Shown piece after piece: positions 12,184 to 21,159 of a DNA stretch of 64,000 nucleotides; the stretch's first letter is position 1, and every line of letters starts with the position of its first letter. The notes below the pieces were generated by a model. That model saw nothing but the letters and a program-made list of their open reading frames with translations. It had not been told where the DNA came from and searched no databases. Source of the stretch: Streptomyces tardus (GTDB lineage Bacteria > Actinomycetota > Actinomycetes > Streptomycetales > Streptomycetaceae); contig NZ_JAELVF020000001.1 in the NCBI RefSeq assembly GCF_018101125.2, forward strand, positions 1,743,081 through 1,807,080. The letters run 5' to 3'. A program made the position numbers and the translations under genes.

Positions 12184-12971
12184 CCACGGCGACAGTGGCA
12201 CACGGCCGCGTTTCGACACTGAGCAGGATCACGGCGCTGGGGCGGGCGGAACTGACGCTCCTGCTGCGGAGCAAGGCGTCACTGTTCACGGTCCTGTTCC
12301 TGCCGGTCATCTTCACCTTCGCGATGCGGCAGCCGGCCGACGAACTGGACCTGGCCGGCACCGGTCTGACGGTCGGTACGGTGCTGGTGCCGGCGTCGAT
12401 CGGCTTCGTGCTGATCTTCGCGGTGTACTCCAACCTCGTCGGCGTCTACGTGGCACGGCGCGAGGAGCTGGTGCTCAAACGGCTGCGGACCGGCGAGGCG
12501 AACGACGCCGAGCTGCTGTCGGCCAACGCACTGCCCTCGATGATCGTGGCACTGGTGCAGTCCGTACTGCTGCTGGTGGGCGGCGCGGCCGTACTAGACC
12601 TGGAGGCGCCGCAGCGGTTCGACCTGGTGGTGGTCGGCGTACTGCTCGGCCTGGTGATGATGTCGGCGCTCGCCGCGCTCTCCTCCCGGTTCGCCGGTAC
12701 GACGGAGTCGGCCCAGCTGATCCCGCTGCCGATGATGATGGTGAGCATGCTCGGTTCCGGCGTCTTCGTACCGCTGGAGGTCCTGCCGGACCGCCTTGCC
12801 GAGATCTGCCGCTTCCTCCCGCTGAGCCCGGTCATGGAACTGGTCCGCGGCGGCTGGGCCGGAACCCTGGAGGGCGGCGACATCGCAGCCGCGCTGGTGA
12901 TCGGTCTGGCCTGGGCAGTCGGCTCGGTGTTGGCTGTACGCCGGTGGTTCCGCTGGGAGCCGCGCAGCTAG
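12180..12971 (+). CDS. ABC-2 type transporter permease
   Basis: Membrane partner of the preceding ATPase. 263 residues from the ATG at 12180 that overlaps the ATPase stop (ATGA). About six membrane helices are visible, including ASLFTVLFLPVIFTFAM, VLVPASIGFVLIFAVYS, MIVALVQSVLLLVGGAAV and LVVVGVLLGLVMMSALAAL; PLPMMMVSMLGSGVFVPLEVLP is the conserved amphipathic stretch of ABC-2 permeases, followed by FLPLSPVMELVRGG. A membrane protein of this size normally works as a homodimer with two ATPases. Confidence 0.9.
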   Translation: MTTATVAHGRVSTLSRITALGRAELTLLLRSKASLFTVLFLPVIFTFAMRQPADELDLAGTGLTVGTVLVPASIGFVLIFAVYSNLVGVYVARREELVLKRLRTGEANDAELLSANALPSMIVALVQSVLLLVGGAAVLDLEAPQRFDLVVVGVLLGLVMMSALAALSSRFAGTTESAQLIPLPMMMVSMLGSGVFVPLEVLPDRLAEICRFLPLSPVMELVRGGWAGTLEGGDIAAALVIGLAWAVGSVLAVRRWFRWEPRS

Positions 12972-13024
12972 GGTCTGCCGGCACGGTGACGCGGACGGCG
13001 ACGGAGCAGCAGGGAGTGGGACGC

Positions 13025-14485
13025 GTGGCGGCGAAGAGGTTGACGGCCTGGTGGGACCGGAAGAGCGATCCGGACCGGATCGAGCTCTACACCCGGTGGA
13101 CCTTCAACTTCTTCGCCCTGATGGAGGTGCTGGTCGGCTTCAGCCTCGCGGTGGTCGTCGAGCCGCGCTGGGGGATCGGCGTCGTCTGCCTGCTCGTTGT
13201 CGCCCACGCGGCGCTCTGTCAGATCACCAGCAGGCAGTGCCTCGACTGGATGCTGGACCGGCGCGACCGACCCACCGCGGTGATGTGGACGAACGCGGCC
13301 GGCGCCGCCGTCATCGTCGGCGTGCTGCTGGCGTTCGACTCCGCGGGCATGACCAGGGAACCCGCCGGGGTCACGACCCTCTCCAGCGTCGTGATGATCA
13401 TGGCCGCGATGTCGCTGTCGCTGAACCTGCGCCCCCGCGACTTCGGGCGGCTGGTTTTCGCCGCAACGCCGATCGTCGCGGCAATGGCGCTGCTGACGGG
13501 CGGCCCTGTGCGGCAGGTGGCGGTGTACGCCGTGATGACGCTCTGGTCCGGCCTGGCCGGCGGTTTCGCCGGACGCGCCTCCGGCTGGATCCTGGCCGCG
13601 GTCATGGAGTTGGACGAGGCCCGCCACGCGCAGGCCCGGCTCGCGGTCGCCGAGGAGCGGCTGCGCTTCGGCCGCGATCTGCACGACGTGCTCGGCCGCA
13701 ACCTCTCGGTCATCGCGCTCAAGAGCGAGCTGGCCGTACAGCTGGCACAGCGCACGGGCGCCGCTTCCGGCGCGGCGCTCGACCAGATGGTGGAGGTGCA
13801 GCGGATCGCCCGGGAGTCCCAGTCGGAGCTGCGGGAGGTCGTGCGCGGCTACCGGGACACCAGCCTGCTCAACGAACTCGCGGGCGCCCGGGGCGTGTTG
13901 CGCGCGGCGGGCATCGAGTGCGAGATCGACGCCGACTCCACCACCGCTCTCCCCGAGTCGGTGCGCGCCGCGCTCGGCTGGGTGGTGCGGGAGGGCGCGA
14001 CGAACGTGCTGCGGCACTCCGACGCCAGCCGGTGCGTGATCCGGCTGCGGTTGACCGAGCACCCCGACGCCGCGGTGCTGACCCTGGTCAACGACGGTGT
14101 CCGCGATGTGAAGGCGGCACGCGGCATCGGCGGTGGGGGCAACGGCCGCAGCGCGGGGCTCATCGGGCTGCGGGAGCGGCTCGGCGCGCTGCGGGGCACC
14201 CTCAGCACACCCGACCCGGCGGAGCCGACCGGCGACGGACGCAGCTGGAGCCACGGCGTCCGGGACGACCGACTTCCGCCGGACGACGAGGTGTTCGTCC
14301 TGCGCGCCGAAATCCCGGTGCCCGGCGGCGCAGCACACGAGGACGGCCGCGGCGGCACCGGCGAAGGTGCCCGCGGAGGCGAGGGCGGCGGTGGCGGTGG
14401 TCGTGGGAGAAGCGGCGCCGTCGATACTGCTGTCGGGAGCGGGTACGGCACGAAGGCCGGCAGAGCTGGAACGGACGCGCGATGA
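13025..14485 (+). CDS. Sensor histidine kinase (NarL-system, DesK-like)
   Basis: Membrane histidine kinase of the HPK7 group. 486 residues from GTG 13025, preceded by GGGAG; longer upstream frames would enter the permease. Roughly five N-terminal helices (residues about 20-190) form the sensor; GRDLHDVLGRNLS carries the phospho-acceptor His220; the HATPase domain has REGATNVLRHSDASRC and GLIGLRERLGALRG. A disordered Gly/Arg-rich stretch of about 50 residues follows the ATPase domain at the C-terminus. Its stop overlaps the response-regulator ATG. It lies 53 bp behind the ABC permease and probably controls that exporter. Confidence 0.92.
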   Translation: MAAKRLTAWWDRKSDPDRIELYTRWTFNFFALMEVLVGFSLAVVVEPRWGIGVVCLLVVAHAALCQITSRQCLDWMLDRRDRPTAVMWTNAAGAAVIVGVLLAFDSAGMTREPAGVTTLSSVVMIMAAMSLSLNLRPRDFGRLVFAATPIVAAMALLTGGPVRQVAVYAVMTLWSGLAGGFAGRASGWILAAVMELDEARHAQARLAVAEERLRFGRDLHDVLGRNLSVIALKSELAVQLAQRTGAASGAALDQMVEVQRIARESQSELREVVRGYRDTSLLNELAGARGVLRAAGIECEIDADSTTALPESVRAALGWVVREGATNVLRHSDASRCVIRLRLTEHPDAAVLTLVNDGVRDVKAARGIGGGGNGRSAGLIGLRERLGALRGTLSTPDPAEPTGDGRSWSHGVRDDRLPPDDEVFVLRAEIPVPGGAAHEDGRGGTGEGARGGEGGGGGGRGRSGAVDTAVGSGYGTKAGRAGTDAR

Positions 14486-15114
14486 ACGGGCAGGCGGAGA
14501 CGGGCGGGCCGCTGCGGGTGCTGCTGGCCGACGACGAACACCTCATCCGGGGCGCGGTGGCCGCGCTGCTCTCCCTGGAGGACGACCTGGTGGTGGTCGC
14601 GGAGGCCGGGTCAGGCACCGAGGCCATGGCCATGGCCCGGGCACACCGGCCCGACGTGGCGGTGCTGGACCTGAACATGCCCGGCGCCGACGGCGTCGAG
14701 GTGGTCCGGATGATCCGTGCCGAAATCCCGGGCTGCGCCACGATGATCGTCACCGGCCACGGTCGGCCCGGCCATCTGAAGCAGGCACTGGCCGCGGGTG
14801 CGCGCGGCTTCCTGCCGAAGACCGTCTCCGCGCAGCGCCTGGCGGAGATCATTCGCACCGTGCACGCGGGCGGCCGGTACGTCGACCCCGAGTTGGCCGC
14901 CGACGCGATCAGCGCCGGCGACTCCCCGCTGAACGCGCGGGAGGCGGAGCTGCTGGAGCTCGCCTCGGACGGGGCGACCGTCGCCGAGATCGCACGGCGC
15001 GCGTCCCTGGCCCCGGGCACCGTGCGCAACTACCTCTCCTCCGCCGTGGCCAAGCTCGGCGTGGAGAACCGGCACGCCGCGGCCAGCGCCGCCCGCGAAC
15101 GCGGCTGGCTGTAG
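14482..15114 (+). CDS. Response regulator, NarL/LuxR family
   Basis: 210 residues. The receiver domain has the acidic pair ADDEH near residue 17-21, phospho-acceptor Asp63 in VLDLNMPG, the switch threonine in MIVTGHG and the lysine in FLPKTVSA. The C-terminal LuxR-type helix-turn-helix (LNAREAELLELASDGATVAEIA, then APGTVRNYLSSAVAKLG) binds DNA. Its ATG overlaps the kinase stop (ATGA), so the pair is translationally coupled. Most likely target: the upstream ABC exporter operon. Confidence 0.93.
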   Translation: MNGQAETGGPLRVLLADDEHLIRGAVAALLSLEDDLVVVAEAGSGTEAMAMARAHRPDVAVLDLNMPGADGVEVVRMIRAEIPGCATMIVTGHGRPGHLKQALAAGARGFLPKTVSAQRLAEIIRTVHAGGRYVDPELAADAISAGDSPLNAREAELLELASDGATVAEIARRASLAPGTVRNYLSSAVAKLGVENRHAAASAARERGWL

Positions 15115-15264
15115 CCGGGGCTGCCGGGCGGCGGATCCGAGATTGGCACGGCGGCGGATCCGAGGTCGGCAGATTGGCAGGTCGGCGGGGTGCGGGGTCG
15201 CCGGTGGGCTGGTCGGGGCGCTGGTCGGAGCACCCCGGAAAGAGGGCTATAGTTGTCCGCACGC

Positions 15265-15337
15265 GCGGACGTAGCTCAGCTGGTAGAGCGCAACCTTGCC
15301 AAGGTTGAGGTCGCCGGTTCGAACCCGGTCGTCCGCT
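15265..15337 (+). tRNA. tRNA-Gly (anticodon GCC), copy 2
   Basis: Identical over all 73 bases to the tRNA at 10732-10804 (acceptor GCGGACG/CGTCCGC, anticodon loop TTGCCAA). The flanks differ at once on both sides. No CCA is encoded. A perfect hairpin terminator follows eight bases later. Confidence 0.95.
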
Positions 15338-15345
15338 CCAGAGGT

Positions 15346-15378
15346 GAAAGGCCCGGTCTCCCGCAGACCGGGCCTTTC
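15346..15378 (+). terminator. Terminator of tRNA-Gly copy 2
   Basis: A perfect 14-bp stem (15346-15359, 15365-15378) with a 5-base loop, right after the tRNA. Confidence 0.8.
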
Positions 15379-15497
15379 GCATGTCCGCACCCGCCGTTCG
15401 TGCGGCCCGGTGCACGACGTGGCCGGTTGACGCTCTTCGTCGCGGGTAGGCCGGGCACTACGCTGGTCCGACTGTCCTCACGGAGTGGGAGTGCACC

Positions 15498-16145
15498 TTG
15501 GCGTGTGATCTGTGGCTGGTACCTCTGGTCGACGTGCTGTGCCAGAGCCCCGACAATCCGTTCGCCGAGGAACTGGCGGTCTACGACAGTGCGCTGAACG
15601 AGGCGGGGCTGCCCCCGGTCCCGGTGCACGGCTACATGCCGGGCCTCACCGGCGAGGTGGCTCCGGTCGCCGGTTTCGACTACGACGCGCTGCACCTGCT
15701 GCGCCGCGCGCACCTGCTGCTCGCCTGCGGGCTGGAGGTCACGCCGGTGGACCAACTGGGCAGCGACTACGAGCAGTTGCTGGAGATGTTCGAACCGACC
15801 GCCCAGCAGTCCCATCTGGTCTGGCACTTCGACCACGCGGGCGCGTACGTCCCGGTGGACTTCGCCGCGCCGCTGAGCAACGACGAACTCCTGGAGGGCG
15901 GCGGGCCGTTGGGGTCCAGCCACGGACTGCTGCGCGAGCTGCACACCATCGCGCCGAGCCTGGGCATCGACCCGGCCAACCCGCCCGCACCGCCGGCCGC
16001 GCCCCCCGGGCCGACGGAGCTGGAGGAGCCGGCGCTGCCCACCGAGGAGGGCGGTCCGTACGCGCGCGAGCGGCACGTCTGGCTCGGTCTGCACGCGGCG
16101 GCCACCCGCAGCCTCGCGCAGGGATCGATGATCCTCTTCTCCTGA
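15498..16145 (+). CDS. Conserved hypothetical protein (Streptomyces)
   Basis: 215 residues from a TTG start (TTG GCG TGT) with GGAGTGGGAG seven bases upstream; no ATG or GTG fits better. Soluble, acidic, with LVPLVDVLCQSPDNPFAEEL at the start and a conserved-looking core (GFDYDALHLLRRAHLLLACG, HLVWHFDHAGAYVPVDF). A proline-rich stretch near residues 155-175 separates the last helix (ERHVWLGLHAAATRSLAQGS). I do not recognise a family. It is convergent with the next gene across a strong palindrome. Confidence 0.7.
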   Translation: MACDLWLVPLVDVLCQSPDNPFAEELAVYDSALNEAGLPPVPVHGYMPGLTGEVAPVAGFDYDALHLLRRAHLLLACGLEVTPVDQLGSDYEQLLEMFEPTAQQSHLVWHFDHAGAYVPVDFAAPLSNDELLEGGGPLGSSHGLLRELHTIAPSLGIDPANPPAPPAAPPGPTELEEPALPTEEGGPYARERHVWLGLHAAATRSLAQGSMILFS

Positions 16146-16161
16146 GCTGCCGCGAGTCCGT

Positions 16162-16254
16162 GCGCCGTGCCCGGAAAGGACCGCGGCGTACGGGGCGGTC
16201 CTTTCCGGGCACGGCGCCCGGGTTGCTCACGCCCGTACGCGTACGGGCGCGAGC
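16162..16254. terminator. Double palindrome terminator between convergent genes
   Basis: Perfect 22-bp arms (16162-16183, 16196-16217) with a 12-base loop are followed at once by a second, perfect 20-base palindrome (16230-16249) whose flanks extend the pairing to 16225-16254. Placed between two converging genes, it can stop transcription from both sides. Confidence 0.75.
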
Positions 16255-16278
16255 AGCCGTCGAGCATGCGCCGGTGCG

Positions 16279-17019
16279 TCAGCGCGGGCTCTCCGGCGGG
16301 CGCTGGCGCGGCATGTTGGGCCGGGTGCCCGGCGGCATCGGGAAGCGCGAGGCCGCGAGAGCTCCCGCGGCCTCGGGCCTGCGGGCAGGTCCGGGGTTGG
16401 CGACGGACTGGGTGAGCAGCGGAACCGATCCCGTTCTGAACTCGACCATCCAGTCCCCCGTTTCGGCGCGTACGAGCTCGGAGATCTCCTCGCTGAACCT
16501 GCGCAGGGTGCCCAGGCAGCGCTCCGCCGCCTCGGCCGCGGTGCCCTCCGCCGGGCCGAGCACCTCGCGCACCGACTCGGTGGCCCACTCGTACTGGAGC
16601 GCCTCCAGCCGACGCTGCACCGCCTGGGCGGTCGCCACATCGCGCATCCAGCCCGAGGTCACGCCGAACCATCGATCGGCGCCGGCGCACAGCACGGCGA
16701 GCACCAACGAGAGGTAGCCCCAGGCGAGCGGGGTGAGCAACGCACCGAGGACACCGGTCAGTTCGAGAACGGGCAGCACCGCGCCCCCGGCGAGGCCGGC
16801 CGCGGTCCCGGCTCGCAGCAGCCGGGCGAGGCGGCGTTTGTGGGTGCGGTCGGCGAGATACCAGTCGACCGTTTCCAGGGCGCGCTGCTCGACCCACTGG
16901 TACAACTCGTCGAGCCGCTCGGCGGGCTCCCCCCAGTCGCCGAGCGGAAACGCCTGGCCGAGCAGCTCGCCCCTGCGGTCCTTGCCGGCCCCCTCGGGAC
17001 GCATCTCCGGCTGAGTCAC
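16279..17019 (-). CDS. SLATT-domain-like membrane protein
   Basis: 246 residues from GTG 17019, which has GGAG seven bases upstream. After an acidic head (LGDWGEPAERLDELYQWVEQRA) come WYLADRTHKRRLARLLR and two adjacent membrane helices (about residues 80-125: AGLAGGAVLPVLELTGVLGALL and LAWGYLSLVLAVLCAGADRWFG), then long soluble helices (WMRDVATAQAVQRRLEAL). This helix-pair-plus-helices layout matches SLATT proteins, two-span membrane proteins that in conflict systems are proposed as pore-forming effectors. Here no nucleotide-signal enzyme sits next to it, so a conflict role is not indicated. Proline-rich C-terminus. Confidence 0.65.
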   Translation of the reverse strand: MTQPEMRPEGAGKDRRGELLGQAFPLGDWGEPAERLDELYQWVEQRALETVDWYLADRTHKRRLARLLRAGTAAGLAGGAVLPVLELTGVLGALLTPLAWGYLSLVLAVLCAGADRWFGVTSGWMRDVATAQAVQRRLEALQYEWATESVREVLGPAEGTAAEAAERCLGTLRRFSEEISELVRAETGDWMVEFRTGSVPLLTQSVANPGPARRPEAAGALAASRFPMPPGTRPNMPRQRPPESPR

Positions 17020-17612
17020 CCGCCCACTCCCCACAACAGAACGCGCTCCCACCGCCACTCATGATGGCCGAGCACGTCGCTTTTCACACTTAGAGGCACA
17101 TCCGCCGCGCACACTGCTGGACGAACGGCCACACGGAACCCTCATTTCTACCCCCAAAACCGTTTCGCTGCTTGGGCGTTCGGGAACGGTCAAGCCCAGA
17201 ATCGCCGCTCAGCGGGCGGCGACGACGACTGCGCCTCACTCGAAAGAGTGGGCGTCAACAACCGTCCACCGCGGCTCACCCGTGGTAGGTACGGCCGCCC
17301 CCGCAGCTCGGTCGGCAGCCTGCCCGCGCCTCCCTCCGCCCCCGGCCACGACCGGGAGGCGGGCCCGTCCGCAGGCCGCGCCCTGCCCCTCGCCCGGCCC
17401 CGCGCGCAGCCCCGCGCCGGCCAGTCCACGGCCCCGCCCGCCGGCCGCCCGCGAGCACAACCCGGCGAGCCCGGCCACGGCCCGCCCACCAGCCACGCAT
17501 CCCTCCTCCGTCGCGCATCCACGGCCCGTCCTCGCGCCCGCCCCCGGCGCCGTCGTCCCACACCGCAGACCGCCGGACCGGCCGGTCGCGGCGGACCACT
17601 AGGCTTCGGTGC
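17020..17612. other. Intergenic region upstream of purD
   Basis: About 590 bases between divergent genes. The left third is less GC-rich (CTTTTCACACTTAGAGG near 17079) and probably holds the promoters. The right part is C-rich on the plus strand; the open frames in it have neither ribosome-binding sites nor protein-like composition. I see no gene. Confidence 0.5.
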
Positions 17613-18875
<1,263 letters not shown>

Positions 18876-19207
18876 GCCCGCCGGGACGCCCGGCGCAGGT
18901 GCGCGGGGCGCAGGCGCGCGGGGCCGTCCCCACTCGACTTCTCCGGGCCGAGCCGGAGTTGATCGAATGCGTCGATAGTCGGACACCTCCGGCGGAGGCC
19001 GATGTGCAACACCTCTGCCCAAAGCCATTCCATCGAGTGACGGTCCGGCCTAGCTCCTGTGCTCCCGGCCGGACCGAACTATCGTTCCGCGCGTCGGCTT
19101 CTGGACGCCGTCGGTCGTCTGGCTCACCGCGATTGCGCGGTCGGACGCCGGTGCCACAGTGGGTGGATGGTCCACGGCGTCCCACAGGCAGGGGGGTGAG
19201 CGGCTCG
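18876..19207. other. Intergenic region after purD
   Basis: About 330 bases. A less GC-rich part around 18955-19030 (GAGTTGATCGAATGCGTCGATAG) may carry the promoter for the next gene. No gene or clear terminator seen. Confidence 0.4.
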
Positions 19208-20779
19208 ATGACGACAGCGGACAGGGATCGTGCCTCGGCACGGGATCACGCACTGGCCGTCCTGCGGCTTCGCGGGGCGGTCTTCGCCGTCGCGCTGCTT
19301 CCCGCAGCCGTCGCGGTGGTGCTGTGGACGGGCTCGGCGACGGGCCGGTTCGACGCCGCGTGGGACGGGCCGCGCTGGGCGGTGACGGCGCTTGCGGTGC
19401 TCGTGCTGGGCATCACCGCCGTCCTGACCGCGCTCGTCGCGACCGCCCGCCCCTCGGTCCCGCCCTCGGTCCCGCTGGCGGAGCAGGACGCACCCGACCT
19501 GTACCGGATGATCCGCGATCTGGCCGACAGGCTGGATGTGCCGGAGCCCTCCGCGATCGCGCTCACACCTGACTGCGACAGCTGGTTGGAGGACGAGGGG
19601 GCGCGGACCCCGACCCTGGTGATCGGTTCGCCCTTCCTGTGGTGGATGCGCGTCGCCGAGCTGCGCGCGCTGCTCGCCCCGGTGGTCGCCGGCACCGGTC
19701 CGGCCGTTCATCCGGACATCGCCGCGGCCCGCCGGATCGTCCGGGCACTGGACGCGGCGAGCCGGCGGCCGTCGGTGCGTACGCCGGCGCGGTTGCTGCT
19801 GCGGCCGACGGGACCGCACTCGGCGGAGATGGAGCGGCTCGTCGCGACGGCCTGCTCGATCCGCGCCCAAACCGTCGACCAGGGCGTGCGGCAGGTCGCC
19901 CAGGAGCAGGTGGGCCTGGCCTTCGCGGGCTGGGACCGGCTGCTGACCCGGGTCGCGGTGCCCGCCTGGCGGATGGGCCGCTGGCCCGCGCGGCTGGACG
20001 TGGGCGTCGTCTCGGCGCTGACCGAGCTCTCGCGCCGGGACCGGCTGGCCGAGGGGTTCACCGCCCGGCTCGGCGAGCGTCCGGCCTGCGACCTGCTGGA
20101 GACGCCCGGCGAAGTGGACCGCGAGGTCTCGCTGTTGGCGGCCCGGCTGTTCTACGGTGCGCCGCACTCGCCCGACCCTCGCTGGCAGCCGATCGACTGG
20201 TCGGCCTATCCGGACGAGGTCGTGGACCGCTCCTGGCGGGCGGCGGCGGCGCGCCTGTTCGCCGCGTTGGACGCCACCCAGGGCTTCCGGGAGGAGCACG
20301 GCGAGCCGGCCCGTCCCGGTGCCGGCCCGCAGGAGGAGGTGGGTCGGCCGACCCTGAGCCGGGTCCTGGAGCGGCTGACCGACGAGGAGCAGCGCGCGGC
20401 GCTCGCCGCCAGGGTCAGCGCTGCGGCCGTGCGGGAGGAGCGCGGTTCACCGGCGGCACCCGCACCCGGTGGCGCGCTGGTGCCCGGCGGTCCGGGCGAG
20501 GCGGCTCCGATAGGGCTGCCTCCGGAGCCGGTCAAGAGCGGACGCGAGGTGCTCTCGGAGCACATCACCGCCGCCGTCTGCTGCGCGGCGGTGGACGCGG
20601 GCGGCGCCCGCCCCGGGCTGGACTGGCTGGACGGTCCCGTTCTGCTGGTGGACGGCGAGCGGCGGCAGGACCTCGCCGAGCCGGTGCTCGCGCTGGCTGA
20701 GCAGGGCGATCCGCTGCCGCTGCGCGGCTGGCTCGCATCCGCCGGCGTGCGCCCTGACAAGCCGGTGCGGCTGGTCTGA
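19208..20779 (+). CDS. Membrane protein related to M48 peptidases, apparently inactive
   Basis: 523 residues from ATG 19208 with GGGGGG about 11 bases upstream; GTG 19196 is an alternative. Two membrane helices (about residues 19-40 and 55-78) are followed by DLYRMIRDLADRLDVPEPSAIAL and RTPTLVIGSPFLWWMRVAELRALLAPVVAG. This run resembles the M48 block in which a product-like strand is followed by the zinc motif HEXXH, but where HEXXH should be the sequence reads LAPVVAGTGPAVHPD, so no zinc site. A long soluble helical part follows. Function unknown; membrane scaffold or pseudo-protease is my inference. Confidence 0.6.
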   Translation: MTTADRDRASARDHALAVLRLRGAVFAVALLPAAVAVVLWTGSATGRFDAAWDGPRWAVTALAVLVLGITAVLTALVATARPSVPPSVPLAEQDAPDLYRMIRDLADRLDVPEPSAIALTPDCDSWLEDEGARTPTLVIGSPFLWWMRVAELRALLAPVVAGTGPAVHPDIAAARRIVRALDAASRRPSVRTPARLLLRPTGPHSAEMERLVATACSIRAQTVDQGVRQVAQEQVGLAFAGWDRLLTRVAVPAWRMGRWPARLDVGVVSALTELSRRDRLAEGFTARLGERPACDLLETPGEVDREVSLLAARLFYGAPHSPDPRWQPIDWSAYPDEVVDRSWRAAAARLFAALDATQGFREEHGEPARPGAGPQEEVGRPTLSRVLERLTDEEQRAALAARVSAAAVREERGSPAAPAPGGALVPGGPGEAAPIGLPPEPVKSGREVLSEHITAAVCCAAVDAGGARPGLDWLDGPVLLVDGERRQDLAEPVLALAEQGDPLPLRGWLASAGVRPDKPVRLV

Positions 20780-21159
20780 GCCGTACGCCCCGTCCCGGCG
20801 CACCCCTCCCGTCGCACGCGCCCGACACCGCACACGAGCACGCCCCCGGAGCACGCTCGCGCACGAGCCGCCCCCGTACACAAGCTCCGCCACCGCTCAC
20901 GGCGGGGCCCACGGCGCCGCGTCGCACACCCGTGCCACCCCGATCCGGGTGATGCTCGCCACATCCGCTCGCTCCCCATCCGTCCGTCCCGGCACGTGAG
21001 TTCACGTCGGTCACAACTTCTCGCCGCCTCTGCCCCCTTCCGACTCACTTCGTGTCATTTCGCGCCCACTAATTCACGACGAATGGTGATGAGGCCGCTG
21101 CACTATGTGATGTGCTTGGCTCTCGTGAGGGAGTACCCACGCGAGTGGGAGGGGGCCAG
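20780..21159. other. Intergenic region upstream of the DMFase-beta-like gene
   Basis: About 380 bases. From 20995 to 21110 the DNA is less GC-rich (CACGTGAGTTCACGTCGGTCACAAC and CTAATTCACGACGAATGG lie here), a likely promoter area. CTCTCG/CGAG-type half-symmetries at 21120-21155 precede the ribosome-binding site. No gene seen. Confidence 0.4.

Noticed and set aside
11170..15114. Antibiotic biosynthesis or lantibiotic immunity cluster
   Set aside because: The exporter and two-component pair have no biosynthetic enzymes or precursor peptide with a leader nearby; the 34-residue peptide is a plain membrane helix.
16279..17019. SLATT protein as a phage-defence effector
   Set aside because: SLATT effectors in conflict systems are coded next to nucleotide-signal synthases or sensors; none is adjacent, and the neighbours are housekeeping genes.
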